The position numbers were made by a program, and so were the translations under genes. From JBHGYD01 sp041920415 (lineage in GTDB: Bacteria; Bacillota; Bacilli; Bacillales; Anoxybacillaceae), in NCBI GenBank assembly GCA_041920415.1, contig JBHGYD010000020.1:1-64000 (forward strand): a stretch of 64,000 nt of DNA, read 5' to 3'. How positions within the stretch are numbered: position 1 is the first letter of the stretch; each line of letters opens with the position of its first letter. This document shows, piece by piece, positions 26,886 through 36,453 of the stretch. Under the pieces are notes generated by a model, which had not been told where the DNA came from, did no database searches, and saw only the letters and a program-made list of their open reading frames with translations.

Positions 26886-26948
26886 TAGAAAAGCGAAGGC
26901 GAGCGCCTAACGCAAATTGTATATAAGAAATAGGAAGGAGGATAAACA

Positions 26949-27185
26949 ATGGCAGGACGTAAAGGCGGACGTGCAAAACGTCGTAAAGTGTGTTACTTCA
27001 CAGCGAACGGAATTACTCATATCGACTATAAAGATGTAGACACTTTAAAGAAATTTATTTCTGAACGTGGCAAAATTTTACCTCGTCGTGTAACGGGTAC
27101 AAGCGCAAAATATCAACGCAAATTAACGGTTGCAATTAAACGCGCTCGTCAAATGGCATTATTACCATATGTAGCGGGTGAATAA
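26949..27185 (+). CDS. rpsR: 30S ribosomal protein S18
   Basis: 78 aa, usual length. MAGRKGGRAKRRKVCYFTAN, then the IDYKD and KILPRRVTGTSAKYQRKL segments of S18. AGGAAGGAGG precedes the ATG. Ends with a strong terminator. Confidence 0.97.
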   Translation: MAGRKGGRAKRRKVCYFTANGITHIDYKDVDTLKKFISERGKILPRRVTGTSAKYQRKLTVAIKRARQMALLPYVAGE

Positions 27186-27189
27186 AAGA

Positions 27190-27226
27190 AAAAGCAGTAA
27201 GGGGGATGGTCCTTACTGCTTTTTTT
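27190..27226 (+). terminator. rpsR terminator
   Basis: AAAGCAGTAAGG / CCTTACTGC stem followed by TTTTTTT. Confidence 0.92.
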
Positions 27227-27317
27227 GATGGTACGGACTCTTTGCTGTATGAATAGACATCCTCGTTTTATGGCTGCGATTGGTTACAATAATATCAAAG
27301 GTAAGGAGGGAAGCAGG

Positions 27318-28247
27318 GTGAAAAATACATATGTTTTGACCGAAGCAGCGATTCAGCTGGCAATTTTTATTGTTTTATTTTTAGCATCATTATATGTGCC
27401 GTTATTAGGAACGGTTACAACACTATTTTTATCCATTCCTTTTATTATTTTTACGATTAGGCATGGATATAAACCTGGGTTACTTTTGCTTTTTGCTTCG
27501 CTTATCGTTTCGTCATTAATTGGTTCGTTGCTGTCCCTCCCTGTTGCGCTGATGTTTGGAACTGGTGGGATTGTTATTGGTGCGTTACTTGCGAAAAAGA
27601 AAAATCGCTATATGATTTTAGTAGCGGGGACAGTGGTATTTTTAATCAATATGGTCGTCGACTATATCATTTCTGTGAAGTTTTTTGAAATAGACATCAT
27701 TCAACAAACGCTTTCAATGTTAAAGGAGTCTTTCGATACAGCTTTACAAATCATGCGAGGAATGGGACAAGAGCCGTCAAGGGAGTTGCAAGATCGTTTC
27801 CAACAAGGATTAGAGCTTGTCAAATATATAACGCCCACATTGTTTGTAGTAACGGCGTTTGTTTTGGCTTATTTTACAATCATTGTTTCTGTCCCGATTT
27901 TAAAGCGTTTAAATATTTCTGTGGGGACTTGGCCTCCGTTTCGTGATGTCACTTTGCCAAAACATCTTTTATGGTACTACTTGCTTGTATTAATTACCAC
28001 ATTTCTCCCTTTAGAAAAAGGAACTTTTGCATATATAACAGTCGTCAATATGTATTATTTATTGCAACTACTGTTTATGATGCAAGGTTTTTCTTTTCTT
28101 TATTATGTTAGCGATCGAAAGCGAGTACCGAAAGGATTCGTAGTAGCAGGAACGTTGTTTTGCTTCTTCCTTCCTTTTTTACTTTATCTTATTGCAATAT
28201 TAGGTATAATTGATTTAGGATTTGAATTACGGAAACGCGTTCAATAA
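27318..28247 (+). CDS. yybS: DUF2232 membrane protein YybS
   Basis: 309 aa, same as B. subtilis YybS. GTG 27318 with AAGGAGGG upstream; the open frame runs back to 27225 but overlaps the rpsR terminator. About eight membrane helices with no long soluble part. DUF2232 resembles substrate-binding subunits of energy-coupling transporters by general shape, but no substrate is known. It lies immediately upstream of gdpP, probably in one operon. Confidence 0.9.
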   Translation: MKNTYVLTEAAIQLAIFIVLFLASLYVPLLGTVTTLFLSIPFIIFTIRHGYKPGLLLLFASLIVSSLIGSLLSLPVALMFGTGGIVIGALLAKKKNRYMILVAGTVVFLINMVVDYIISVKFFEIDIIQQTLSMLKESFDTALQIMRGMGQEPSRELQDRFQQGLELVKYITPTLFVVTAFVLAYFTIIVSVPILKRLNISVGTWPPFRDVTLPKHLLWYYLLVLITTFLPLEKGTFAYITVVNMYYLLQLLFMMQGFSFLYYVSDRKRVPKGFVVAGTLFCFFLPFLLYLIAILGIIDLGFELRKRVQ

Positions 28248-28288
28248 AGGATATATTTGGATTATTTATGATTTAGGAGCTGACATGA

Positions 28289-30259
28289 ATGTCTCATTTT
28301 TATAAAAAGAAAGCATACCGCTATCCCCTTTATGCGTTAATGGCTTTAACGTTTAGTTTGGTAGGGATCCTATCCTATTTTCAATGGATAGTGGGGTTAG
28401 CTAGCTTTTTGCTCCTTGGTTTTGTGTTTTATTATGTGATAAGATCACAGCGAGCGCTACATGCGGAACTTGAACAATACATTTCCAATCTTTCTCATCG
28501 AATTAAAAAAGTCGGTGAAGAGGCATTAATGGAAATGCCGATTGGGATTATGTTAATCAATGATGATTATGGGATTGAGTGGACGAACTTATTTTTAACT
28601 TCTTGTTTTGGTGAGCATACGTTAGTAGGTCGCTCGCTATATGATGTAGCTGAACAGTTAATTCCTCTTATAAAACAAGAAATAGATACGGAAATCATTG
28701 ATATTCACGACCGAAAATTTAAAGTAATCGTGAGGCGGGAAGAAAAACTTCTTTACTTCTTTGATGTAACGGAGCAAATCGCGATTGAAAAACAATATGA
28801 AGCGGAACGAATTGTGTTAGGAATTATTTTTCTTGACAACTATGACGAAGTGACTCAAGGAATGGATGATCAAGCGAAAAGTCAACTTAACAGTCAAGTT
28901 ACATCCATTTTAAACAAATGGGCGCATGATTATGGTCTGTTTCTAAAGAGAACATCGTCTGATCGATTTGTTGCTGTTTTGAATGAACAAATTTTACAAC
29001 AACTAGAGAAAAATAAGTTTTCTATTTTAGATGAAGTTCGCGAGCAGACGATGAAAAATAATATCCAGCTCACGTTAAGTATCGGAATTGGTACGGGTGC
29101 CTCTTCGTTACCTGAGTTAGGAGCGTTGGCACAATCGAGTTTAGATTTAGCATTAGGTCGTGGCGGTGACCAAGTGGCGATTAAACAAGCCAATGGGAAA
29201 GCGAAATTTTATGGCGGGAAAACAAATCCGATGGAAAAACGAACAAGGGTGCGTGCACGTGTTATTTCCCATGCGTTAAAAGAATTAATTACAGAGAGCG
29301 ATAAAGTATTAATTATGGGGCATAAATATCCAGATATGGATGCGTTAGGAGCGTCTATCGGTATTTTAAAAGTGGCCCAGTTAAATCAAAAGGAAGGGTT
29401 TATTGTAATTGACACCAATCGTATCGATTCTGGAGCTCAGCGTTTAATTGAAGAAATAAAAAATCATCCTGAACTTTGGTCACGGTTTATTAAACCAGAA
29501 CAGGCTCTTGAGTTAGTTACAGATGATACGTTACTCATTGTTGTCGATACGCATCGTCCTTCTTTAGTAATAGAAGAAAAATTATTATTTCGAACAGATC
29601 ATATTGTTGTCATTGACCATCATCGCCGTGGAGAAGAATTTATTGATAATCCGCTTCTTGTCTACATGGAGCCTTATGCTTCGTCGACTTCTGAGCTTGT
29701 AACAGAATTGCTTGAATATCAACCAAAACGCATGAAGTTAACGATGTTAGAAGCGACAGCACTGCTTGCTGGTATTGTCGTTGATACGAAAAGTTTTACG
29801 TTTCGAACAGGTTCGCGCACGTTTGATGCCGCTTCTTATTTACGCTCCCAAGGAGCCGATACCATTTTAGTGCAAAAATTGTTGAAAGAGAATATGACAA
29901 GCTATGTGAAGAGAGCGAAAATTATTGAAAACGCATCGATTGATGCAAAAGGAATTGCGATTGCCAAAGGCAACCCAAATGAAACATATGATCAAGTTCT
30001 CATTGCCCAAGCAGCAGACACGTTATTGACGTTAAGCGGGGTTGTCGCCTCGTTTGTCATTTCAAAGCGTGCCGATGAAACGATTGGTATTAGTGCGCGT
30101 TCTTTGGGAGATATCAATGTTCAAGTCATTATGGAAAGCTTAGGAGGAGGCGGGCATTTAACGAACGCTGCCACGCAGCTAACCAATATAACAATCGAAG
30201 AAGCAGAACAGCGCCTGCGAACAGCAATTGATGAGTATTTAGAAGGGGGTAAAAAATGA
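28289..30259 (+). CDS. gdpP: Cyclic-di-AMP phosphodiesterase GdpP
   Basis: 656 aa. Two membrane helices (about 13-30 and 33-51), a PAS domain (about 75-150), a degenerate GGDEF domain (about 170-300; the active motif reads SSDRF) and a DHH/DHHA1 domain (about 330-650). The DHH region has GHKYPDMDALGAS and D443-H444-H445. It hydrolyses c-di-AMP to pApA, controlling potassium, osmotic and cell-wall homeostasis. Its stop overlaps the rplI start (ATGATGA). Confidence 0.96.
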   Translation: MSHFYKKKAYRYPLYALMALTFSLVGILSYFQWIVGLASFLLLGFVFYYVIRSQRALHAELEQYISNLSHRIKKVGEEALMEMPIGIMLINDDYGIEWTNLFLTSCFGEHTLVGRSLYDVAEQLIPLIKQEIDTEIIDIHDRKFKVIVRREEKLLYFFDVTEQIAIEKQYEAERIVLGIIFLDNYDEVTQGMDDQAKSQLNSQVTSILNKWAHDYGLFLKRTSSDRFVAVLNEQILQQLEKNKFSILDEVREQTMKNNIQLTLSIGIGTGASSLPELGALAQSSLDLALGRGGDQVAIKQANGKAKFYGGKTNPMEKRTRVRARVISHALKELITESDKVLIMGHKYPDMDALGASIGILKVAQLNQKEGFIVIDTNRIDSGAQRLIEEIKNHPELWSRFIKPEQALELVTDDTLLIVVDTHRPSLVIEEKLLFRTDHIVVIDHHRRGEEFIDNPLLVYMEPYASSTSELVTELLEYQPKRMKLTMLEATALLAGIVVDTKSFTFRTGSRTFDAASYLRSQGADTILVQKLLKENMTSYVKRAKIIENASIDAKGIAIAKGNPNETYDQVLIAQAADTLLTLSGVVASFVISKRADETIGISARSLGDINVQVIMESLGGGGHLTNAATQLTNITIEEAEQRLRTAIDEYLEGGKK

Positions 30260-30708
30260 TGAAAGTGATCTTTCTTAAAGATGTAAAAGGAAAAGGAAAA
30301 AAAGGTGAAATTAAGAACGTTGCTGACGGTTATGCACAAAACTTTCTTTTCAAACAAGGGCTTGCGATTGAGGCAACACCAGCTAATTTAAAAGCATTAG
30401 AAGCGCAAAAAAATAAAGAAAAACGTCAAGCAGAAGAAGAATTAGCAAAAGCGAAACAATTAAAAGAGCAACTAGAACAATTAACCGTACAATTGTTTGC
30501 GAAAGCCGGAGAAGGAGGCCGTTTATTCGGTTCTGTCACAAGCAAACAAATTGCTGAAGCGCTTCAAAGTCAGCATCAAATTAAGCTCGATAAGCGCAAA
30601 ATCGAATTAGACGATGCGATTCGCACATTAGGCTATACAAATGTACCAGTGAAACTTCATCCTGAAGTAACAGCAACGTTAAAAGTACATGTAAGTGAAC
30701 AAAAGTAA
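30259..30708 (+). CDS. rplI: 50S ribosomal protein L9
   Basis: 149 aa. The N-terminal rRNA-binding domain MKVIFLKDVKGKGKKGEIKN is followed by a long charged helix (60-95) and the C-terminal domain with GEGGRLFGSVTSKQIA. ATG 30256 or 30259; the second gives the usual start and length. Coupled to gdpP by overlap. Confidence 0.96.
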   Translation: MKVIFLKDVKGKGKKGEIKNVADGYAQNFLFKQGLAIEATPANLKALEAQKNKEKRQAEEELAKAKQLKEQLEQLTVQLFAKAGEGGRLFGSVTSKQIAEALQSQHQIKLDKRKIELDDAIRTLGYTNVPVKLHPEVTATLKVHVSEQK

Positions 30709-30716
30709 TCGATAAA

Positions 30717-30768
30717 AAATGTGATTTTATGGGGAAGGATTTCTTTCTCATATAATCACATTTTTCTT
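30717..30768 (+). terminator. rplI terminator
   Basis: AAATGTGATTTTAT / ATATAATCACATTTTTC stem with a large loop, before dnaC. Confidence 0.75.
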
Positions 30769-30838
30769 ATGACTCATTGTGTTTCGATTTTATTGTTTGA
30801 GATAACAAGGAAAACAGAAAGAAAAGGTGGTGAAAGAG

Positions 30839-32203
30839 ATGAGCGATGTATTTGCAGAGCGTATTCCTCCGCAAAATATCGAGGCGGAACAAGCAGTATT
30901 AGGAGCGGTTTTCCTCGATCCTTCTGCCTTAACATTAGCTTCAGAAATTTTAATTCCTGAAGATTTTTATCGCGCTGCCCACCAAAAAATTTTCCATGCG
31001 ATGTTAAAAGTAGCTGATAAAGGGGAGCCCGTTGATTTAGTTACGGTAACGGCGGAATTAGCGGACGCGAAAATGCTGGAAGAAGTGGGTGGCGTATCGT
31101 ATTTAAGTGAGCTAGCTGATGCGGTTCCAACGGCAGCGAATGTGGAATATTATGCGCGCATTGTCGAGGAAAAATCGATTTTGCGTCGTTTAATTCGTAC
31201 AGCGACTTCGATTGCTCAAGATAGTTATACAAGGGAAGATGAAGTCGATGTTCTGTTGAATGAAGCAGAAAAAAAAATCATGGAAGTATCACAACGGAAA
31301 CATTCCGGTACGTTCCAGAATATAAAAGATGTGCTTGTTCAAACATATGACAATATTGAAATGCTTCATAATCGAAAAGGAGAAATTACTGGGATTCCAA
31401 CCGGTTTCACAGAACTTGACCGAATGACAGCTGGATTTCAACGAAGCGATTTAATTATTGTCGCCGCTCGTCCTTCCGTCGGAAAAACGGCCTTTGCCTT
31501 AAATATCGCACAAAACGTTGCGACAAAAACAAACGAAAATGTTGCCATTTTTAGTTTGGAGATGAGTGCCCAACAACTTGTGATGCGGATGTTATGTGCG
31601 GAAGGAAATATTAATGCTCAAAATTTACGGACTGGAAAGCTAACAGCCGAAGATTGGGGAAAACTAACAATGGCAATGGGAAGCTTATCGAATGCCGGCA
31701 TCTATATTGACGATACCCCTAGTATCCGCGTCAGTGAAATTCGTGCGAAATGTCGTCGCTTGAAGCAAGAAAGCGGGCTAGGAATGGTGTTAATTGACTA
31801 CTTACAGCTTATTCAAGGAAGCGGTAGAAATCGCGAAAACCGTCAACAAGAAGTATCAGAAATTTCACGTGCACTAAAGGCGTTAGCCCGCGAGCTTGAA
31901 GTACCTGTCATCGCTTTATCGCAGCTTTCCCGCAGCGTTGAACAGCGTCAAGATAAACGTCCAATGATGTCGGATATTCGTGAATCAGGAAGTATCGAAC
32001 AAGATGCGGATATTGTTGCGTTTTTATATCGTGATGATTATTATGATAAAGACTCAGAGAACAAAAATATCATAGAAATCATTATCGCGAAACAACGGAA
32101 TGGTCCCGTTGGTACAGTGCAACTAGCATTTATTAAAGAGTATAATAAATTTGTCAACTTAGAGAGACGGTTTGACGATGCCCATATTCCTCCTGGTGCG
32201 TAA
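30839..32203 (+). CDS. dnaC: Replicative DNA helicase DnaC (DnaB family)
   Basis: 454 aa, same as B. subtilis DnaC. N-terminal DnaB domain (10-110) and RecA-like helicase core with Walker A ARPSVGKT (210-217), then GMVLIDYLQLI and the SDIRESGSIEQDAD segment. It is the hexameric fork helicase loaded by DnaD-DnaB-DnaI in Bacillus. AAGGTGGTGAAAGAG precedes ATG 30839, chosen over 30827. Confidence 0.97.
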   Translation: MSDVFAERIPPQNIEAEQAVLGAVFLDPSALTLASEILIPEDFYRAAHQKIFHAMLKVADKGEPVDLVTVTAELADAKMLEEVGGVSYLSELADAVPTAANVEYYARIVEEKSILRRLIRTATSIAQDSYTREDEVDVLLNEAEKKIMEVSQRKHSGTFQNIKDVLVQTYDNIEMLHNRKGEITGIPTGFTELDRMTAGFQRSDLIIVAARPSVGKTAFALNIAQNVATKTNENVAIFSLEMSAQQLVMRMLCAEGNINAQNLRTGKLTAEDWGKLTMAMGSLSNAGIYIDDTPSIRVSEIRAKCRRLKQESGLGMVLIDYLQLIQGSGRNRENRQQEVSEISRALKALARELEVPVIALSQLSRSVEQRQDKRPMMSDIRESGSIEQDADIVAFLYRDDYYDKDSENKNIIEIIIAKQRNGPVGTVQLAFIKEYNKFVNLERRFDDAHIPPGA

Positions 32204-32224
32204 TAACTCTACTTTTTTATTTAT

Positions 32225-32268
32225 GAAAAAAGGGTTGTTCTTTCATAGATGGAACGCCCGCTTTTTTA
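32225..32268 (+). terminator. Probable dnaC terminator
   Basis: Imperfect stem AAGGGTTGTTC / GGAACGCCC followed by GCTTTTTT. Confidence 0.6.
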
Positions 32269-32308
32269 TGTCTTATGAATACGAATAAAAATGTAAAAAT
32301 AGTTATTG

Positions 32309-32352
32309 AATGTTCGTGTTTTATTGACTTTAGTCAATAAAAGTGCTACACT
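32309..32352 (+). promoter_or_regulatory. purA promoter with PurR box
   Basis: AATGTTCGTGTTTT (32309-32322) is the reverse complement of a PurR box (AAAACACGAACATT). It abuts a sigma-A promoter: TTGACT (32324-32329), 17-nt spacer, TACACT (32347-32352). purA belongs to the PurR regulon in B. subtilis, so adenine-dependent repression is likely. An embedded palindrome TTGACTTTAGTCAA is also visible. Confidence 0.7.
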
Positions 32353-32389
32353 TACTATGTTTATATCGAGTAAAGCGGAGGTGCTCGCC

Positions 32390-33676
32390 ATGTCTTCAGT
32401 TGTTGTTGTCGGGACGCAGTGGGGAGATGAAGGAAAAGGAAAAATTACGGATTTCTTATCAGAAAATGCAGAAGTCATTGCTAGATACCAAGGTGGAAAC
32501 AACGCGGGACATACCATTGTGTTTAACGGAGAGAAATATAAATTACATCTCATTCCATCAGGGATTTTTTATAAGGATAAAATATGTGTTATCGGAAACG
32601 GAATGGTCGTTGATCCGAAAGCGCTTGTAGCAGAATTACAATATTTACATGACCGAGGCATTCGTACAGATAACTTGCGAATTAGCAATCGCGCCCATGT
32701 CATTTTGCCTTATCATCTGAAGCTTGATGAAGTAGAAGAGGAAAGAAAAGGAGCGAATAAAATCGGCACGACGAAAAAAGGAATTGGTCCGGCTTATATG
32801 GATAAAGCTGCACGTGTCGGTATTCGTATCGCTGATTTACTTGATCGCGAAGTATTTGAAGAAAAGCTTGCTCGTAACTTAAAAGAGAAAAACGTCCTAT
32901 TTGAAAAAGTATATGGTGTCGAAGGATTCAAGCTAGAGGATATTTTAGAAGAATATTACGAATACGGTCAACAAATTGCTCAATATGTGTGCGATACATC
33001 GGTTGTCTTAAATAATGCATTAGACGAAGGACGTCGTGTATTATTTGAAGGCGCACAAGGTGTGATGCTTGATATTGACCAAGGGACGTATCCATTTGTT
33101 ACGTCATCTAACCCTGTTGCTGGTGGCGTAACCATTGGATCTGGTGTAGGACCAACGAAAATTAAGCACGTCGTCGGTGTGGCCAAAGCGTATACCACTC
33201 GCGTTGGTGATGGACCATTTCCAACGGAATTACATAATGAAATTGGCGATCGCATTCGCGAAGTAGGACGTGAATACGGTACAACGACAGGACGTCCGCG
33301 TCGTGTTGGTTGGTTTGATAGCGTCGTTGTCCGTCACGCTCGTCGTGTAAGCGGCATTACCGATTTATCTTTAAACTCCATTGACGTGTTAACTGGAATT
33401 GAAACGTTAAAGATTTGCGTTGCATATCGTTACAAAGGGCAAATTATCGAAGAATTCCCAGCAAGTTTAAAGGTATTAGCAGAATGCGAGCCAGTATATG
33501 AAGAGCTCCCTGGTTGGATAGAAGATATTACAGGAGTCAAAAGCTTAGATGAACTACCTGCGAATGCTCGTCATTATGTGGAACGTATTTCGCAATTGAC
33601 AGGGATTCCGTTATCGATTTTTTCTGTTGGTCCAGACCGTACACAAACAAATGTTGTTCGTAGTGTATATGCATAA
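32390..33676 (+). CDS. purA: Adenylosuccinate synthetase
   Basis: 428 aa (B. subtilis 430). It joins aspartate to IMP using GTP, the first committed step to AMP. The P-loop-like GDEGKGK is at 12-18; also NNAGHT, the KGIGPAYMDKAAR segment and TTTGRPRRVGWFD. ATG 32390 with GCGGAGGTG upstream; the open-frame start at 32306 lies inside the promoter and is rejected. Confidence 0.97.
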   Translation: MSSVVVVGTQWGDEGKGKITDFLSENAEVIARYQGGNNAGHTIVFNGEKYKLHLIPSGIFYKDKICVIGNGMVVDPKALVAELQYLHDRGIRTDNLRISNRAHVILPYHLKLDEVEEERKGANKIGTTKKGIGPAYMDKAARVGIRIADLLDREVFEEKLARNLKEKNVLFEKVYGVEGFKLEDILEEYYEYGQQIAQYVCDTSVVLNNALDEGRRVLFEGAQGVMLDIDQGTYPFVTSSNPVAGGVTIGSGVGPTKIKHVVGVAKAYTTRVGDGPFPTELHNEIGDRIREVGREYGTTTGRPRRVGWFDSVVVRHARRVSGITDLSLNSIDVLTGIETLKICVAYRYKGQIIEEFPASLKVLAECEPVYEELPGWIEDITGVKSLDELPANARHYVERISQLTGIPLSIFSVGPDRTQTNVVRSVYA

Positions 33677-33691
33677 TCATTATGCTCACGA

Positions 33692-33732
33692 TAAAAAGCG
33701 TAGATACAGACATGTGTCTATGCTTTTCTTTT
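33692..33732 (+). terminator. purA terminator
   Basis: AAAAGCGTAGATACA / TGTGTCTATGCTTTT stem followed by CTTTTTG. Between it and walR (about 170 bp) are two small hairpins (GGAG/CTCC near 33811-33822, CTCCCA/TGGGAG near 33835-33862) in the walR leader, of unknown role. Confidence 0.85.
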
Positions 33733-33902
33733 TGTTAATTGGTGGTAATAAGTGAATTCGTTAGGATAACATGATAAATTATTAGTATACGTATCTTTTA
33801 TCTCAAATAGGGGAGGAAACTCCTATTTATAGACTCCCATTTTTAGACGAAGTGAAAGTGGGAGATGTTCAATCCATCAATAAAGAGAGGATGTGAGTGA
33901 TG

Positions 33903-34613
33903 ATGGAAAAACGAATTCTTGTTGTTGATGATGAAAAACCAATCGCAGATATTTTACAGTTTAATTTACAAAGAGAAGGATACGAAGTGATTTGTGCTTA
34001 CGATGGCATCGAGGCGTTACAAAAGGTTGAAGAAGTAACTCCTGACCTTATATTACTAGATATTATGCTTCCACAAAAAGATGGTATGGAAGTATGTAGA
34101 GAAGTGCGTAAAAAGTATGATATGCCCATTATTATGTTAACAGCAAAAGATTCAGAGATTGATAAAGTACTTGGATTGGAATTAGGGGCTGACGATTATG
34201 TCACAAAACCTTTTAGTACAAGGGAATTATTAGCTCGCGTAAAAGCGAATTTACGTCGCCATTCCCAAAATGCAAATGTGTCAGAAGACAGTAGCGATAC
34301 GAATGAAATTACCGTTGGCTCGCTTGTCATTCGTCCAGATGCCTATGTTGTTTTGAAGCGAGGGGAAACGATTGAACTCACACATCGAGAATTTGAATTG
34401 CTTCATTACCTTGCGAAACATATTGGTCAAGTGATGACGAGAGAACATTTACTGCAAACGGTGTGGGGGTATGACTATTATGGAGATGTCCGCACTGTAG
34501 ATGTAACTGTTCGTCGATTGCGAGAAAAAATCGAGGATAATCCGTCCCATCCGGCATGGATTGTCACACGGCGCGGCGTAGGCTATTATTTGCGAAATCC
34601 AGAACAGGAGTAA
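33903..34613 (+). CDS. walR: Essential response regulator WalR (YycF)
   Basis: 236 aa OmpR-family regulator. The receiver domain has acidic pocket DDE, phospho-acceptor D in LLDIMLP (about residue 53) and KP at PFSTRELL. The winged helix reads ELTHREFELLHYLAKHIGQV and DVRTVDVTVRRLREKIEDNP. WalRK controls autolysins and wall turnover in low-GC Gram-positives. Starts at 33900 and 33903 are both possible. walK starts 10 bp later. Confidence 0.97.
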   Translation: MEKRILVVDDEKPIADILQFNLQREGYEVICAYDGIEALQKVEEVTPDLILLDIMLPQKDGMEVCREVRKKYDMPIIMLTAKDSEIDKVLGLELGADDYVTKPFSTRELLARVKANLRRHSQNANVSEDSSDTNEITVGSLVIRPDAYVVLKRGETIELTHREFELLHYLAKHIGQVMTREHLLQTVWGYDYYGDVRTVDVTVRRLREKIEDNPSHPAWIVTRRGVGYYLRNPEQE

Positions 34614-34623
34614 GCGAAGCAAC

Positions 34624-36453
34624 ATGAAAAAAGTAGGTCCATTTCGTTCGATTCATTTTAAATTTGTGCTTATTTATGTTCTTTTAATTCTTGTTGCCAT
34701 GCAAATTATCGGGGTTTATTTTGTAAGGAAATTAGAAACCCAGCTCGTACAAAATTTTAAAAACTCTTTAAATGAACGAGTTACATTACTTGCTTATAAT
34801 GTAGAGCAAGCGATGAATAAAGAACGAGATTCCCAAAGCCCGACGTTAGAAGAAGAAGTTCGTTCCCTTCTTCACGATTTTGTTTCCCAAGATATTTCTG
34901 AAGTTCGCGTCATCGATGATAAAAGTAAAGTGCTCGCAACATCGAATCCTTATATGCAAAACATTGTGGGAAAACGGACGACAGAAATATTTGTAAAGAG
35001 AGCGCTCGTCACTGGGGAAATGGTCGACCGAACATTAATTGACCCAAAAACTGGTCATCGAATGTATATTTCTTCCACACCGATTAAGTCGAACGGCGAG
35101 ATTAAAGGGACTATTTACGTCATTGCCTCAATGGAAAACGTATTTTCACAAATGAGGCAAATTAACATGATTTTTGCAACAGGAACGGGAATTGCGTTAG
35201 CGATTACAGCTGTTTTAGGAATTTTTTTAGCACGAACGATTACTCGTCCGATTTCTGATATGAGAAAACAAGCTCTAGCAATGGCTAAAGGAAATTTTTC
35301 ACGGAAAGTAAAAGTGTATGGCTACGACGAAATTGGACAACTGGCGATGACGTTTAACCACTTGACAAAAAAATTGCAGGAGGCGCAAGCAACGACAGAA
35401 GGGGAACGTCGTAAATTAGATTTAGTGTTAACCCATATGACGGATGGTGTTATCGCTACCGACCGCCGCGGAAGAATTATTTTAATTAATGACGCGGCGC
35501 TAAATATTTTAAATGTTTCACGTGAAACAGTTCTTTCGAGTTCAATTATTGATGTACTAGGATTGGAAGGACAATATACATTTGAAACGTTAATTGAGGA
35601 ACCGGATTCGCTTATTTTGGATTTCAGTACCGATGAAGAGCTTTATATTTTGCGTGCCTCCTTATCGGTTATTCAAAAAGAAACCGGATTTGTGAATGGA
35701 TTGATTGTTGTTTTACATGATATTACCGAGCAAGAGAAGATCGATCAAGAGCGAAGAGAATTTGTGGCTAATGTTTCACACGAGCTAAGAACGCCATTAA
35801 CAACGATGAAAAGTTATTTAGAGTCGCTAGCAGAAGGATTATGGAGAGATGAGGAAATTGCTCCACGATTTATTGAAGTAGTGCAAACGGAAACGGAGCG
35901 AATGATTCGATTAGTGAATGATTTGTTACAGCTTTCGAAACTTGATAGTAAAGATTATAAGCTCAATAAGTCATGGGTCAATTTTTCCCGATATTTTCAT
36001 AAGGTCATTGATCGCTTTGAATTAACAAAAAATGAAAATGTAACGTTTGTACGAAAAATTCCTGAGGAAGCGATTTTTATTGAAATTGATGAAGATAAAA
36101 TTACACAAGTGCTCGATAATATTATTTCGAATGCGTTAAAATATTCTCCTCAAGGAGGTAATATTACGTTTCGCGTCAAAGAGCTTGGCGATGAAATTTT
36201 AGTAAGCGTCAGCGATGAAGGGGTCGGCATTCCGAAATCTGATTTGTCAAAAGTATTCGAACGGTTTTATCGTGTCGATAAAGCACGGTCACGTAAGCTT
36301 GGTGGCACTGGATTAGGGTTGGCTATTGCTAAAGAAGTAGTCGTTGCTCATGGAGGAAAGATTTGGGCGAAAAGCCAGGAGCATAAAGGTACAACGATTT
36401 TCTTTACTTTACCGCTCGAACGAATTCAAGAGGATGACTGGTATGAAGTATGA
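34624..36453 (+). CDS. walK: Essential sensor histidine kinase WalK (YycG)
   Basis: 609 aa (B. subtilis 611). Membrane helices at about 14-33 and 184-205 flank an extracellular sensor domain. HAMP (about 205-258), PAS (about 265-370), HisKA with H386 in VSHELRTPL, and an ATP-binding domain with NIISNALKYSP, DEGVGIP and GGTGLGLAI follow. It senses cell-wall state near division sites and phosphorylates WalR. A perfect parS lies in its PAS-coding region. Confidence 0.97.
   Translation: MKKVGPFRSIHFKFVLIYVLLILVAMQIIGVYFVRKLETQLVQNFKNSLNERVTLLAYNVEQAMNKERDSQSPTLEEEVRSLLHDFVSQDISEVRVIDDKSKVLATSNPYMQNIVGKRTTEIFVKRALVTGEMVDRTLIDPKTGHRMYISSTPIKSNGEIKGTIYVIASMENVFSQMRQINMIFATGTGIALAITAVLGIFLARTITRPISDMRKQALAMAKGNFSRKVKVYGYDEIGQLAMTFNHLTKKLQEAQATTEGERRKLDLVLTHMTDGVIATDRRGRIILINDAALNILNVSRETVLSSSIIDVLGLEGQYTFETLIEEPDSLILDFSTDEELYILRASLSVIQKETGFVNGLIVVLHDITEQEKIDQERREFVANVSHELRTPLTTMKSYLESLAEGLWRDEEIAPRFIEVVQTETERMIRLVNDLLQLSKLDSKDYKLNKSWVNFSRYFHKVIDRFELTKNENVTFVRKIPEEAIFIEIDEDKITQVLDNIISNALKYSPQGGNITFRVKELGDEILVSVSDEGVGIPKSDLSKVFERFYRVDKARSRKLGGTGLGLAIAKEVVVAHGGKIWAKSQEHKGTTIFFTLPLERIQEDDWYEV
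35514..35529. promoter_or_regulatory. parS site in walK
   Basis: TGTTTCACGTGAAACA, identical to the site in spo0J, at walK codons 297-302 (NVSRET, the same reading frame as in spo0J). About 15.8 kb further from oriC than the spo0J site. Confidence 0.97.

Noticed and set aside
32306..32389. 28-residue N-terminal extension of PurA
   Set aside because: It covers the PurR box and promoter, and the conserved protein starts at 32390 after a good ribosome-binding site.
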